Positions 44,809-54,931 are shown, numbered from the stretch's first letter. The stretch: 64,000 nt of DNA from Chroogloeocystis siderophila 5.2 s.c.1 (GCF_001904655.1 NZ_MRCC01000005.1:62001-126000); one strand, 5' to 3'. Notes: generated by a model from the sequence alone, not told the origin. A program made the numbers and translations.

Positions 44809-44929
44809 TAGATGCAAAGCGACTTATGTTTTGATTTAACTCGACACTCCTAAAATCTGGTTAACTACAATACGGTTCTGAGATGCCACTCAAAGTCAAG
44901 ATAGCTGCAATAGTAGTTTATGATTTGGC

Positions 44930-46219
44930 ATGAGTAGCACGTCGGAACAAAACTTAGCAACGCGATCGCCAGCGAGTGAAGACTATCCGCTTAGTGCTGT
45001 CCCTCTAGAAGCGCGTAAGTCACTTTGGTCGCTAGCTCCCTTGTTGATTGGCTTTACGTTATATTCTGGAACTTTGTTCGCTGGAGGAAGAGTAGGTCCT
45101 GCTTACCGCTTTACTGATTTAGTCGGTCTAATTTTGGCAGGTAATCTGCTTTTAGGTATCTATGCGGCACTACTAAGCTATATCGCAGCGCGTAGTGGTT
45201 TAAGTACAGTACTGATGGCACGATTTAGTTTCGGTAGTGTTGGCTCGCGTTGGGTTGACTTTCTACTGGGCTTTACGCAAATTGGTTGGTATGCTTGGGG
45301 TTCAGCTTTAATGGCAGATGTACTTAATCAATTAGCTAGAGTTCCGAGTTCGTTTAATTGGTTGATTATTCTTTTCTTTACATATTTTTTCTGCTCGACA
45401 GCTTATATCGGCTATCGTGCGATGGATTGGCTAAGTCGTATTGCAGTTCCGGCGATGCTGATTTTAATCGTTTGGAGTTTGGTGATCGCCGCACGTGATG
45501 TTGGTGGTTTTGCTGGTTTACAAGCGATCGTTCCGCAACAGCAATTGGGACTCGGTGAAGCGATTACAATTATCGTTGGGACTTTTGTTTCTGGTGGAAC
45601 TCAAGCAACAAATTGGAGTCGTTTTGCTAAGGATGGACGCACGGCGTTGTGGAGTACCTTGGCGGCTTTTTTCCTCGCAAATGGCTTATTACTTTTTAGC
45701 GGTGCGTTCTGTGCCTTAGTTTATGGCAATGAAGACATTGTACAAGTTATGGCACAGCAAGGATTGCTCTTTTGGGGATTGATACTGTTGTTCTTGAATA
45801 TGTGGACTACGCAAGATAATACTATCTATGCTTTTTCGGTAGCGGGTGCGCATATGTTCCGCACAAATAAACGTACTGCCTTTGTTCTAGGTGGTGCTAC
45901 GGTTGCGTTAGTCCTAGCTTGGGGTGGAATTTATAACTTGCTCGTTCCTTACTTGATTTTGCTTGGGACATTTATTCCTCCGATTGGCGGTGTTGTCATG
46001 GCAGATTATTGGTTACTGCACCAAGGACAATTTCCCACATTAAATCAAAGACAGCCAGCGTTTAACTGGGCAGGAATTATTGCTTATATTATTGCCTCGG
46101 CGATCGCCTGGGCTGTACCTGGAATTAAGCCGATTAATGGCATTGTTGCCGCAGTCATTCTTTACTTTATTTTGAGTAAATTGATATTTAATACAAGAAA
46201 AACGAACGCGGTAAATTAA
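44930..46219 (+). CDS. NCS1 family nucleobase permease (CodB-like)
   Basis: The 429-residue membrane protein has about 12 transmembrane helices and the NCS1 fold: GFTLYSGTLFAGGRVGPAYRF, ARFSFGSVGSRWVDFLLGFTQIGWYAWG, GTFVSGGTQATNWSRFAKDG and a WTTQDNTIYAFSVAG stretch. NCS1 proteins import cytosine, uracil, allantoin or purines with sodium or protons. Given its neighbours, uracil or cytosine is the most likely substrate. It is the last gene of the urc region; a 176-base gap separates it from the exopolysaccharide locus. Confidence 0.85.
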   Translation: MSSTSEQNLATRSPASEDYPLSAVPLEARKSLWSLAPLLIGFTLYSGTLFAGGRVGPAYRFTDLVGLILAGNLLLGIYAALLSYIAARSGLSTVLMARFSFGSVGSRWVDFLLGFTQIGWYAWGSALMADVLNQLARVPSSFNWLIILFFTYFFCSTAYIGYRAMDWLSRIAVPAMLILIVWSLVIAARDVGGFAGLQAIVPQQQLGLGEAITIIVGTFVSGGTQATNWSRFAKDGRTALWSTLAAFFLANGLLLFSGAFCALVYGNEDIVQVMAQQGLLFWGLILLFLNMWTTQDNTIYAFSVAGAHMFRTNKRTAFVLGGATVALVLAWGGIYNLLVPYLILLGTFIPPIGGVVMADYWLLHQGQFPTLNQRQPAFNWAGIIAYIIASAIAWAVPGIKPINGIVAAVILYFILSKLIFNTRKTNAVN

Positions 46220-46395
46220 TTATAATGATCATTTAATGTTTCCTGTCTTTTCACGCTCAATGGTACAATTGCCTACGTAGATCTACGGGAAAAATTGTCC
46301 GAGTAACAGTGTATAGCTAATCACAGTTGAACATGGACATTTTTTTAGAGCTACGATAGGCTGATTGGCAAAACACACCTGTCCGCCCTTTACAC

Positions 46396-48615
46396 ATGGA
46401 TGAGTCAGCTATGCAATCTAACGATACTATCGACATAGACCTTAAAAGAGTTTGGTTGATTTTAAAACGGCGCTGGTTGCCTGCGGCAGGTGTATTTGGC
46501 GTTGTTGTAGCTGCGGCAACCGCATTTGCATCAATGCAAAGACCCGTTTACGAAGCGCAGGGAAAGCTATTATTTAGAAAAGCAGATCGAACAACTGCAA
46601 TTTCCGGTTTAAAAGATATCAACGTTGGTGAGCTAGAAGCAATAGCAACAAAAGCTAATCCCCTGAATACAGAAATAGAAATTATTCGCTCTGTACCCTT
46701 TCTTGAAAAAACAATTGCGTCGCTCAATTTAAGAAACGATAGTGGTTCATTAATCAAACCACAAGCACTCGCGGGCAAAATGAGTGCGAGAAATATCCCA
46801 CTCACAGACGTATTGCAGATTTCTTACCAAAGTGAAGATCCAGAAGAAGCGGCAGCAGTTGTCAATAAAGTGATGAATTTGTACATTGAAAACAACATTA
46901 TCACCAATCGCGCTGAAGCGTCGGCGGCGGGAGAATTTATCGCCAAGCAATTGCCGCAGATGGAAACAACAGTGCGACAAGCCGAACTCGCACTACGGCA
47001 GTTTAAAGAACAAAATCAAGTTGTTGCTTTGGATGAAGAAGCTAAAACCGCAGTAGCCGCGATTAAGCAACTAGAAAATCAAATCACTGAGACGCAAGCG
47101 CAACTAGCAGATACGACAACCAGAAGCGCAACGCTGCAACAACAAGTGGGAATGAATCCCCAAGAAGGAATTACGCTGACGGCGCTTAACCAATCACCAG
47201 GAATACAGAAAGTTCTAGCAGAGTATCAACAAGTAGAAGCGGAATTAGCAGTACAGCAAACTCGCTTTGTTGGTGATCATCCTACTCTCTTGGGTTTGAC
47301 TGAACGCAGAGATGCTTTAAGAGCTTTACTAGAAGAACGCGTTCAAGGTGCGATCGGGGGGAATGCCGCAGCAACAGAAGTTTCACCAGGCAACTTGCAA
47401 ATGGGTGAAATTCGCCAAGAACTGACGCAAAACTACGTCAACTCAGAAATCCAACGATTAGGTTTAACTAGTCGCCTCAATTCGCTCAATAATACATATA
47501 ATGCCTACCGCCAAAGAGTCAATGTTCTGCCTCGGTTAGAGCAAACACAAAGAGAATTAGAACGACGCCTAGAAGCTGCTCAATCTACCTACGAAACTTT
47601 ATTGAGGAGATTGCAAGAAGTTCGGGTAGCCGAGAACCAAAATATGGGTAATGCCCGCATCATTGAGTTTGCTACAGTACCAGAGAATGCCTCTGTCCGC
47701 AAAAAGGCAATGATTCTCGCGCTGGGCAACATCTTGGCACTGATTCTGGCAATTCTGACGATCTGTATTTTAGAACTAAGCGATCGCTCAGTGAAAACGC
47801 TGCGCGAAGCTCGCGAAAGACTCGATTACACACTGTTGGGGACAATTCCTTACTTTGGCAAACGCTACGCGAATCGGCGCAATCAAGAATGGTCGATTCC
47901 TGAGTTACCAGTCATTAATCTACCGCGATCGCCCATCAGTGAAGCTTACCGAATGCTGCAAGCGAATTTAAAATTCCTCAGTTCGGATAAGCCGTTGAAA
48001 GTGATTGTTGTGACAAGTGCGGTTCCCAAAGAAGGTAAATCAACCGTATCGGCGAACCTAGCAGCCGCAATGGCGCAGCTTGGGCGTAAAGTCTTACTTG
48101 TTGATGCGGATATGCGTCACCCATTGCAACACCACATTTGGGAACTCACAAACGCCGCCGGTTTAAGCGATGTGATTGTTTCCCAAGCTGAGTTTGAGTC
48201 AGTTGTAACAGAAGTCATTCCCAAGCTTGATGTATTGAGTGCCGGTGTGATTCCGCCCAACCCGATGGCGCTACTCGACTCCAAACGGATGGCTTCGTTG
48301 GTACAGTACTTCAGCGATCGCTACGACTTTGTGATTATTGATGCACCGCCTCTAGTTCTCGCCGCCGATGCGGTGACACTTGGTAAAATGACCGATGGCG
48401 TTTTATTAGTAGCACGCCCAGGCGTTTTAGACTCTTCCAGTGCCGCTGCGGCTAAAGAATCCTTAGAGCGTTCGGGACAAAATGTTCTTGGCCTAGTTGT
48501 TAATGGTGTTATCCCAGAAAATGAATCAGATAGTTACTTCTACTATGCTAAAGAGTACGCCAACGAAAAGAACTTCCCAATCGAAGAAAGTTCGACCGTA
48601 ACAACTCCACGATAG
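46396..48615 (+). CDS. Wzz/Wzc-type polysaccharide co-polymerase with tyrosine autokinase
   Basis: The 739-residue protein combines an N-terminal Wzz chain-length domain with a first membrane helix (WLPAAGVFGVVVAAATAF, about 28-45), a long coiled-coil periplasmic region (about 150-430), the second helix (ALGNILALILAILTICIL) and a cytoplasmic BY-kinase domain with Walker A SAVPKEGKSTVS, Walker A' LLVDADMR and VIIDAPPL. The C-terminus has a tyrosine cluster (SYFYYAKEY) for autophosphorylation. Such proteins control chain length and export in Wzy-dependent polysaccharide synthesis. It opens the exopolysaccharide locus. An ATG five codons later is a possible alternative start. Confidence 0.92.
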   Translation: MDESAMQSNDTIDIDLKRVWLILKRRWLPAAGVFGVVVAAATAFASMQRPVYEAQGKLLFRKADRTTAISGLKDINVGELEAIATKANPLNTEIEIIRSVPFLEKTIASLNLRNDSGSLIKPQALAGKMSARNIPLTDVLQISYQSEDPEEAAAVVNKVMNLYIENNIITNRAEASAAGEFIAKQLPQMETTVRQAELALRQFKEQNQVVALDEEAKTAVAAIKQLENQITETQAQLADTTTRSATLQQQVGMNPQEGITLTALNQSPGIQKVLAEYQQVEAELAVQQTRFVGDHPTLLGLTERRDALRALLEERVQGAIGGNAAATEVSPGNLQMGEIRQELTQNYVNSEIQRLGLTSRLNSLNNTYNAYRQRVNVLPRLEQTQRELERRLEAAQSTYETLLRRLQEVRVAENQNMGNARIIEFATVPENASVRKKAMILALGNILALILAILTICILELSDRSVKTLREARERLDYTLLGTIPYFGKRYANRRNQEWSIPELPVINLPRSPISEAYRMLQANLKFLSSDKPLKVIVVTSAVPKEGKSTVSANLAAAMAQLGRKVLLVDADMRHPLQHHIWELTNAAGLSDVIVSQAEFESVVTEVIPKLDVLSAGVIPPNPMALLDSKRMASLVQYFSDRYDFVIIDAPPLVLAADAVTLGKMTDGVLLVARPGVLDSSSAAAAKESLERSGQNVLGLVVNGVIPENESDSYFYYAKEYANEKNFPIEESSTVTTPR

Positions 48616-48765
48616 TACTTGTTAAAGCCACAGCATTTAATTTTGTGCGTGGCTTTAATATTTTTTTAACTATTGATAACCTGATTGTGGTATAAGTGTT
48701 GTGCAGTATCAGTAGTATCACCCACAAAAGCACAAATAACGAAAGGAAAACAACAAAAAATACTC

Positions 48766-49599
48766 ATGATCAGCGTAATTACGCCAGTCTACAATGGCGC
48801 GAAATATATTGAGAATTGCCTCAAAGTTGTTATCGAACAAAATTGCTCAGATCTAGAGCATATTATTATTGATGGTGGTTCAACTGATGCGACGGTAGAT
48901 ATTATCAAAAGATACGCTCAAGAGTATTCACATATTCGTTGGCTATCCGAAAAAGATCGCGGGCAATCGGATGCGATGAATAAAGGTATTCGCATGGCGG
49001 CAGGAAATATCATCGCGATTTTGAACGTTGATGATTTTTATGAACCTAATGTTTTGAATCGCGTATCTGTCATCTTTGAAAATTTACCTGAACCAAGCTT
49101 GCTGGTCGGGAATTGTAACATTCTAGACGATGATGACAAGCTAAAGCGGGTCAATAAACCAAAAAGACTCAAAATTACCGATCTCTTAGTTGGCTACAAT
49201 ATCAATCCATTTCCTTTCAATCCGTCAGCGTACTTTTACCACAAACAACTGCATGAAAAAGTGGGATTGTACGAGGTTGATGAACATTATGCTATGGATG
49301 TAGATTTTCTGCTGAAAGCAGTACAAGCAGCGAATGTTCAGTATATTAACGAAACTTGGGGTAATTATCGCCAGATCGCCGGAACAAAAACTGTAAACGA
49401 TATTAACAGTGGTCAAAACGCGATCCGTCTTGAGCAACTCATGCAAAAATATCAGCAACAGCTTCCAGTGTACAAGCAATGGCTAATAGCTGTTAAACGC
49501 GAGTACTATAAAGCTGAAAAGCGACTAGAATATTTCTCAAAAAATCCCAACGAAATTTTACCGCGAATTGGCAAAAGATTAGGAATCCGACCATCTTAA
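48766..49599 (+). CDS. Family 2 glycosyltransferase
   Basis: A 277-residue GT-A fold transferase starting MISVITPVYNGAKYI, with the nucleotide-sugar motifs IIIDGGSTDATVD, KGIRMAAGNI and ILNVDDFYEP (DxD position). It lacks membrane helices and would act on the cytoplasmic face. The WGNYRQIAGTKT region in the second half resembles the acceptor part of WcaA/WcaE-type enzymes. ATG at 48766 is chosen because the conserved fold begins there; the open frame upstream (from 48685) is not conserved-looking. The donor and linkage are unknown. Confidence 0.88.
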   Translation: MISVITPVYNGAKYIENCLKVVIEQNCSDLEHIIIDGGSTDATVDIIKRYAQEYSHIRWLSEKDRGQSDAMNKGIRMAAGNIIAILNVDDFYEPNVLNRVSVIFENLPEPSLLVGNCNILDDDDKLKRVNKPKRLKITDLLVGYNINPFPFNPSAYFYHKQLHEKVGLYEVDEHYAMDVDFLLKAVQAANVQYINETWGNYRQIAGTKTVNDINSGQNAIRLEQLMQKYQQQLPVYKQWLIAVKREYYKAEKRLEYFSKNPNEILPRIGKRLGIRPS

Positions 49600-49627
49600 A
49601 TACCTTAGTTGCACAGCTAGATATCCC

Positions 49628-50575
49628 ATGAATGCTGACAACCAGCTTCCGTTAGTAAGTATCATCATTAACAACTATAACTATAGTCGTTACTTAAAAG
49701 AAGCCATCGACAGCGCGCTTCATCAAACTTATCCTCATGTAGAAGTTATCGTTGTCGATGATGGTTCAATAGACGAATCGCCAACCGTTATTCAGCAATA
49801 CGGCGATCGCATTATTCCAATATTAAAAAAAAATGGAGGGCAGGCATCAGCTTTTAACGCTGGGTTTGCAGCATCGCAAGGAGATATCATTTTTTTCTTA
49901 GATTCAGATGATGTCTTCTCGGTAAATAAGGTACAAGAAATTTGCAATTTTCTCTGCAAAAAAATGGTAGAAAACCCTTACGTGATGGTCTACCACTTAT
50001 TAGAATGCATTGACACGAAAGGAATTTCTTTAGGACACAAAGTACCTAGTTCACCTTATAACGTACCAGCAAATTTATATAGCTACACTTGTCAATACAG
50101 ATTTTTTCCGTACGCAGCTTCTCCTACAAGTGGAATTGCTATGAGTAGAATGCTAGCCCAGAAAATATTTCCAATTCCTGAACAAGGCGTACTCACTTCT
50201 GCTGATGAATTTGTTGTGAGACCAGCTTTACTTATAGGAGAAGTTTATGGAGTTGATCAAGTATTAGCTAAGTATCGGCTTCATGATGCGAATAATTGGT
50301 ATGGAAAACCAAAAGTTAAGAATAAAGAGTTTATTGCCATAATTGAGTCTTTTTTAAATTCAAAGCTGAAAGAAAACAATAAGAAGCCCGTTGTTTCTTA
50401 CTTTGAGTCTATGGATGCGAGGAATTACTATCTACTCAATGGTTCAAGGAAAGACTTATTAATGTTACTCCGCAAAATTCCAAGTTGGGGAATTAATAAA
50501 AAAACAATCAAGTTTGGTTTGAAGACAATTTTATTGGCTATCAACTTAAGCTTCAAGAAAGGCGCAGAAACATGA
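49628..50575 (+). CDS. Family 2 glycosyltransferase
   Basis: This 315-residue GT2 has VSIIINNYNYSRYLKEAIDSAL, VVDDGSIDESPTV, NGGQASAFNAGF and FFLDSDDVFS. The same four elements occur nearly unchanged in the next gene, so the two are tandem paralogues that diverged mainly in the second half. The stop overlaps the ATG of the next gene (ATGA at 50572-50575), so they are translationally coupled. Sugar specificity is unknown. Confidence 0.88.
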   Translation: MNADNQLPLVSIIINNYNYSRYLKEAIDSALHQTYPHVEVIVVDDGSIDESPTVIQQYGDRIIPILKKNGGQASAFNAGFAASQGDIIFFLDSDDVFSVNKVQEICNFLCKKMVENPYVMVYHLLECIDTKGISLGHKVPSSPYNVPANLYSYTCQYRFFPYAASPTSGIAMSRMLAQKIFPIPEQGVLTSADEFVVRPALLIGEVYGVDQVLAKYRLHDANNWYGKPKVKNKEFIAIIESFLNSKLKENNKKPVVSYFESMDARNYYLLNGSRKDLLMLLRKIPSWGINKKTIKFGLKTILLAINLSFKKGAET

Positions 50576-51483
50576 ACGAAGCGAATTTTCAACCTTTAGT
50601 TAGTGTAATAATTAATAATTACAACTATGGTCGCTTTTTGTCTGAAGCAATAGATAGTGTTTTAAATCAAACTTACCCCGATATTGAAATCATTGTAGTA
50701 GATGACGGTTCAACCGATAATTCACCCGAAGTCATTGCACGTTATCAAGATAAAGTCATTCCTGTTCTCAAACAAAATGGTGGACAAGCATCAGCTTTTA
50801 ACGCAGGGTTTAAAGCCACTCATGGTGAAATTATATGTATGCTGGATGCTGATGATGTATTCGTTCCAGAGAAAGTTACAGAAATCGTAAACATCTTCAA
50901 TCAGTATCCAGATATTGGTTGGTGCTTTCATCGCTTGCGCTTTGTAGACGCCAAGACTGGAGAATACATCAGATTAAGCCGCGAAAGTGGGACACGAAAA
51001 TGTGACTTTAGAGCGCAGCTGCAAAACAATGGTAGGCTACCATTTTATGCTCCAGCAACTTCAGGATTGTGTTTTGGGCGATCCCTTCTACAGCAAATCT
51101 TGCCAATGCCCGAAGTTATTAGAATTACAAGTGATAACTATTTAAAAATTGCAGCAGCCGCTTTGAGTTCAGGCTTTTTCTTAGACGAGCAACTAGCCTT
51201 TTTAAGGTTACATGGTGGTAATAATTATACCGACAAACCCAACAAACTACATTTAGTTTCCAAAGTCGCCATTCTTACAGCAGACAATTTATACAGCAAG
51301 TGGCCATTTTTAGCTAAGTACACAAATAAGCTATTCTCACGTGGACTTGGACTCTTCTGGAGAATAGGAGGATTAGAAACAGAGATCCAACAAGTAGTTA
51401 ACAAATATATTTCTAATGTTTCACTCAAAGAAAAAATTAATATAAATGCACGAGCTATCTATCATTTTATCAAAGCATATTAG
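50572..51483 (+). CDS. Family 2 glycosyltransferase (tandem paralogue)
   Basis: This 303-residue GT2 has VSVIINNYNYGRFLSEAIDSVL, VVDDGSTDNSPEV, NGGQASAFNAGFKAT and MLDADDVFVP. Its similarity to the previous gene product is visible along the first 110 residues. A HRLRFVDA stretch and the PATSGLCFGRSL element are shared too. It starts within the stop codon of its partner. The pair may build two adjacent linkages of one repeat unit. Confidence 0.88.
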   Translation: MNEANFQPLVSVIINNYNYGRFLSEAIDSVLNQTYPDIEIIVVDDGSTDNSPEVIARYQDKVIPVLKQNGGQASAFNAGFKATHGEIICMLDADDVFVPEKVTEIVNIFNQYPDIGWCFHRLRFVDAKTGEYIRLSRESGTRKCDFRAQLQNNGRLPFYAPATSGLCFGRSLLQQILPMPEVIRITSDNYLKIAAAALSSGFFLDEQLAFLRLHGGNNYTDKPNKLHLVSKVAILTADNLYSKWPFLAKYTNKLFSRGLGLFWRIGGLETEIQQVVNKYISNVSLKEKININARAIYHFIKAY

Positions 51484-51567
51484 CTATCACTAATATGCTT
51501 CAAAATGCTAATGTAACGCAAAATTCGGCTCAAGTGCATAACTATTTAACATATCAGGAGGTCGATT

Positions 51568-52854
51568 TTGAAAATTGAAACCACCAAAGTTATAGACAAA
51601 CTAGAGTGGCTATTTGCTTTTTTCGTTTTGCAACTAGCTTCAGGAAGTTTAATCAGAAATATATTTTTAACTGGTGTTCAAGATCGCACTGAGGGACTTG
51701 CAACAGATCATCCTATCATGCAGGCAATTTGGCTGAGCATTTATGTTGTTTCATTAGTTTTAGTTTTAGCGAGACCTCGGGAATTAATTCTTGTTCTTAA
51801 AAGAGAGAAACTTCTAATACTATTAGTAGGACTTGCCCTGTTTTCTTATTACTGGTCTGCACTTCCTGCAATTACAATTCGTCGTGCTTTCGCTTTAGCT
51901 GGGACAACTCTGTTTGGAATTTACATCGTTACTCGCTACAACTCTCACCAAATTCTTAAACTTCTTGTATGGACACTAAGTATAGGAGCAATCCTTAGCC
52001 CTGTAGTGTCTCTGGCATTTCCTAGCCTGGGAATATCGCCTGAAGGTGGCTGGCAAGGTTTTTACATGCATAAAAACCTGATGGGTCGCCTTATGGGTTT
52101 GAACGCAGTCTTTTTACTTCTTCTTATTCCTTCTACGACATCCAAAAAATACCGTAGGTTCATGTGGGCTGGTGTAGTGCTTTGTAGTTGCCTTGTTTTT
52201 CTTTCAACATCTAAAGGAGCGTTAGTATCGTTCTTCGTGTTACTAACTTTGTATTACTTATATAAGTCACTACAGTGGAGATACACAGTTGCCATACCCT
52301 TTTTTATTATTTCCGTGTTAATGGGTGCAATTATAGCTTTACTCCTGATAGGAAACTTAGAGACTATAGTTGTTGATGTATTAGGTAAAGATCTTACCTT
52401 TACTGGGCGTACTATCTTGTGGGAGTACGTCGTGCAAATGATTCAACAACGTCCAATTTTAGGATATGGATACCAAGGTTTTTGGAGAGGACTAGATGGA
52501 CCTTCTGCATTCGTTGTAGATGCAGTTAGTTGGGCTGTTCCACACGCCCACAACGGCTTTTTAGACTTAACACTTAATTTAGGTATTGTAGGATTATCTA
52601 TCTTTTTACTCTCATTTTTAATGAGTACTATTCGGGCAGTTAGATGGTTGCGCCTGACCAAAAAAATTGAAGATCTTTGGCCTTTGCTCTTTCTCTCAGC
52701 TACGCTACTGTATAACGTAGCAGAAAGCACTTTATTAGAGCGAAATCATATTCTGTGGATACTTTATGTGATCACAGTTTTTGCCAGACCAGCTAGTTAT
52801 AAGCAACCTATCAAACCTAGCTATAGTAATGCGGTTACTACATTAGCTAGATAA
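51568..52854 (+). CDS. O-antigen ligase-like polymerase (Wzy family)
   Basis: The 428-residue polytopic membrane protein has 10-12 helices and the O-antigen ligase (PF04932-type) core: a periplasmic loop with WQGFYMHKNLMGRLMGL (the His-Lys-Asn-x-x-Gly-like element), LSTSKGALVSFF, TGRTILWEYVVQM, PILGYGYQGFWRG and HAHNGFLDLTLNLG. It would polymerise lipid-linked repeats at the outer face of the membrane. The start is TTG at 51568, preceded by a perfect AGGAGG at 51556-51561 with six bases between; this decides the start, since no ATG is near. Confidence 0.88.
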   Translation: MKIETTKVIDKLEWLFAFFVLQLASGSLIRNIFLTGVQDRTEGLATDHPIMQAIWLSIYVVSLVLVLARPRELILVLKREKLLILLVGLALFSYYWSALPAITIRRAFALAGTTLFGIYIVTRYNSHQILKLLVWTLSIGAILSPVVSLAFPSLGISPEGGWQGFYMHKNLMGRLMGLNAVFLLLLIPSTTSKKYRRFMWAGVVLCSCLVFLSTSKGALVSFFVLLTLYYLYKSLQWRYTVAIPFFIISVLMGAIIALLLIGNLETIVVDVLGKDLTFTGRTILWEYVVQMIQQRPILGYGYQGFWRGLDGPSAFVVDAVSWAVPHAHNGFLDLTLNLGIVGLSIFLLSFLMSTIRAVRWLRLTKKIEDLWPLLFLSATLLYNVAESTLLERNHILWILYVITVFARPASYKQPIKPSYSNAVTTLAR

Positions 52855-53005
52855 GGCAATCAAATAAAAGTGTTTTGTTTCTCAGCAAACTTACAGTGCT
52901 ATATTCTCGCTGCTCATCAAAAAGTATTCTGTATAAAAATCCTTTCTCTGCTAACATTTGTGAGCGCTTATCAAGTCAAATAATCGTGGAGAGAATATCA
53001 AATAA

Positions 53006-53920
53006 ATGATCATGCCTAACTTTTTAATTATTGGTGCAGCTAAAGCAGGTACAACCGCACTCTACAATTATATCAATCAGCATCCGCAGGTTTTTATGAG
53101 TCCTGAGAAGGAACCACATTTTTTTGCTTTTGAAGGTGAAAAGGTCAACTTTAATGGAACGGCAGGCGAAAAAGAATGGTTGAATCGTACTGCTATCACT
53201 GATATTAATGATTATCAACAGCAATTTAGTAAAGCTTCCAAAGAAATAGCGATTGGAGAAGCATCCGCGTTATATCTATATATTCCTAAAGCTGCTGCGC
53301 GAATTCGACATCACATACCAGAAGCAAAGCTAATTACTATTCTACGCAATCCAGTTGACCGAGCATACTCTGCATTTATCTTTCAAAAACGAGATGGACT
53401 TGAACCTAACTTAGATTTTGCTCAAGCCCTCAAGGCGGAAGAATCACGAAAGAAAAATAACTGGGTTCCTATTTACTATTATCAAGACATGGGCTTTTAC
53501 TATCATCAAGTCAAACGTTATTTTGACTTGTTTCCTCCAGAACAACTTAGAGTTTATCTTTATGATGATTTTACGTCAAATCCCTTACATATCTTGCAAG
53601 ATGCTTTTAATTTTTTGGGTGTTGATGATACATTTACTCCTGATACCAAAGCTAGACATAATGTTTCAGGAATTCCTAAAAATAAAGCCTTACATGAGTT
53701 CCTAAGAGCAGAAAATCATCCCCTCAAAACTTTTTTTAAGCCTCTTATTCCTAAAGTTTTACGTCGTAATGTTATGCTCAAGCTACACAATAATAATTTA
53801 GAAAAAGCCCCCCCACTTGCACAAGAAATTCGCAAGCAACTCATTCAAGTATACAAAGAAGACATTTTAAAGTTACAAGATCTACTAAAAAAAGACTTTT
53901 CAAAATGGTTACGGGAATGA
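53006..53920 (+). CDS. PAPS-dependent sulfotransferase
   Basis: This 304-residue enzyme has the 5'-phosphosulfate loop FLIIGAAKAGTTALYNYI, PEKEPHFFAFEGE, GEASALYLYIPKA and the 3'-phosphate motif ILRNPVDRAYSAF. This is the heparan N-sulfotransferase-like group used for carbohydrate sulfation in bacteria. It would transfer sulfate from PAPS to hydroxyl or amino groups of the exopolysaccharide or its lipid-linked unit. Two ATGs (53006 and 53012) are possible. The next gene is a paralogue. The PAPS-synthesising genes are not in this window. Confidence 0.87.
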   Translation: MIMPNFLIIGAAKAGTTALYNYINQHPQVFMSPEKEPHFFAFEGEKVNFNGTAGEKEWLNRTAITDINDYQQQFSKASKEIAIGEASALYLYIPKAAARIRHHIPEAKLITILRNPVDRAYSAFIFQKRDGLEPNLDFAQALKAEESRKKNNWVPIYYYQDMGFYYHQVKRYFDLFPPEQLRVYLYDDFTSNPLHILQDAFNFLGVDDTFTPDTKARHNVSGIPKNKALHEFLRAENHPLKTFFKPLIPKVLRRNVMLKLHNNNLEKAPPLAQEIRKQLIQVYKEDILKLQDLLKKDFSKWLRE

Positions 53921-54040
53921 AAGAAGCTAAATATTTTGTTCAAATATTAGAACTATATCCAAGATGATTTTATTTTTTAAAATGCTTGTAGCTCTATTCA
54001 TAAACTAGTTCATGCTAACTATAGCTAAGGGGAATCATAT

Positions 54041-54931
54041 ATGACAATGCCAAATTTTCTCGTTATCGGCGCAGCTAAAGCAGGTACAACTGCACTATAT
54101 TATTATCTTAAGCAGCACCCTCAGATTTACATGAGTCCTGAAAAAGAACCTAAGTTCTTTGCACTTGAAGGAGATAAATTAGACTTCCGAGGACCAGGCG
54201 ATCGCGAGAACATTGTTAAAAGTGCAATTACTGATATTGAAGCATATCGTCAACTGTTTAAAGGCGTAACCAACGAAATTGCTATAGGTGAAGCTTCGCC
54301 GTTATATCTTTATAGTCCTAAAGCTGCCGAGCGTATTAAAAAATATATACCTAATGCCAAACTGATAGCTATTTTGAGAAACCCTATAGAGCGCGCTTAC
54401 TCAGGGTATATTATGCATGTACGGGAAGGAAGAGAAACAGCAAAAGATTTTGCTGAAGCATTACAAGAAGAAGAAAACCGAATACGTAATAACTGGGGAT
54501 GGGGGCATTACGTCAATGTAGGATTTTATCATACCCAACTTAAGCGGTATTTAGCTCTTTTTAATAAAGAACAGATTAAAGTATATCTTTACGAAGATTT
54601 AAAAGCAGATCCTATTAGCTTAGTACAAGATGTTTTTAGGTTCCTTGGTGTCGATGATACATTTCTACCTGATACATCTTTAAAATACAATGTAGCTGGC
54701 GTACCTAAAAATGAAGCAATAAAAGCCATGATTAAAAATCTCAATACTGTCAAGCCAGCAATGAATTTTTTGCTTCCAGATAAAGTGCGCCATTACGTGA
54801 GAAGCAAAATTTTTGAAAAGCCACCAGCACTTTCGTATGACATTCGGCAAAAACTTATTGAAGTTTACCGCGAGGATATTTTAAATTTACAAAATTTCCT
54901 ACACCGTGATTTATCCCCATGGTTAAAGTAA
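54041..54931 (+). CDS. PAPS-dependent sulfotransferase (tandem paralogue)
   Basis: The 296-residue protein has the same layout as the previous one: FLVIGAAKAGTTALYYYL, PEKEPKFFALEGD, GEASPLYLYSPKA, ILRNPIERAYSGY and the C-terminal DIRQKLIEVYREDILNLQ. Differences cluster in the acceptor-facing middle, so the pair may sulfate different positions or sugars. Both stand on the plus strand with about 120-base gaps that lack obvious promoters. Confidence 0.87.
   Translation: MTMPNFLVIGAAKAGTTALYYYLKQHPQIYMSPEKEPKFFALEGDKLDFRGPGDRENIVKSAITDIEAYRQLFKGVTNEIAIGEASPLYLYSPKAAERIKKYIPNAKLIAILRNPIERAYSGYIMHVREGRETAKDFAEALQEEENRIRNNWGWGHYVNVGFYHTQLKRYLALFNKEQIKVYLYEDLKADPISLVQDVFRFLGVDDTFLPDTSLKYNVAGVPKNEAIKAMIKNLNTVKPAMNFLLPDKVRHYVRSKIFEKPPALSYDIRQKLIEVYREDILNLQNFLHRDLSPWLK

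Noticed and set aside
44809-44929. GTT-N8-TAC upstream of the NCS1 permease
   Set aside because: One base deviates from the NtcA box and no -10 lies at the right distance.
46263-46276. GTA-N8-TAC box upstream of the tyrosine autokinase gene
   Set aside because: The box is perfect, but no TAN3T -10 lies 20-24 bases downstream. Such a box occurs by chance about once per 4 kb, and the target is not a nitrogen gene.
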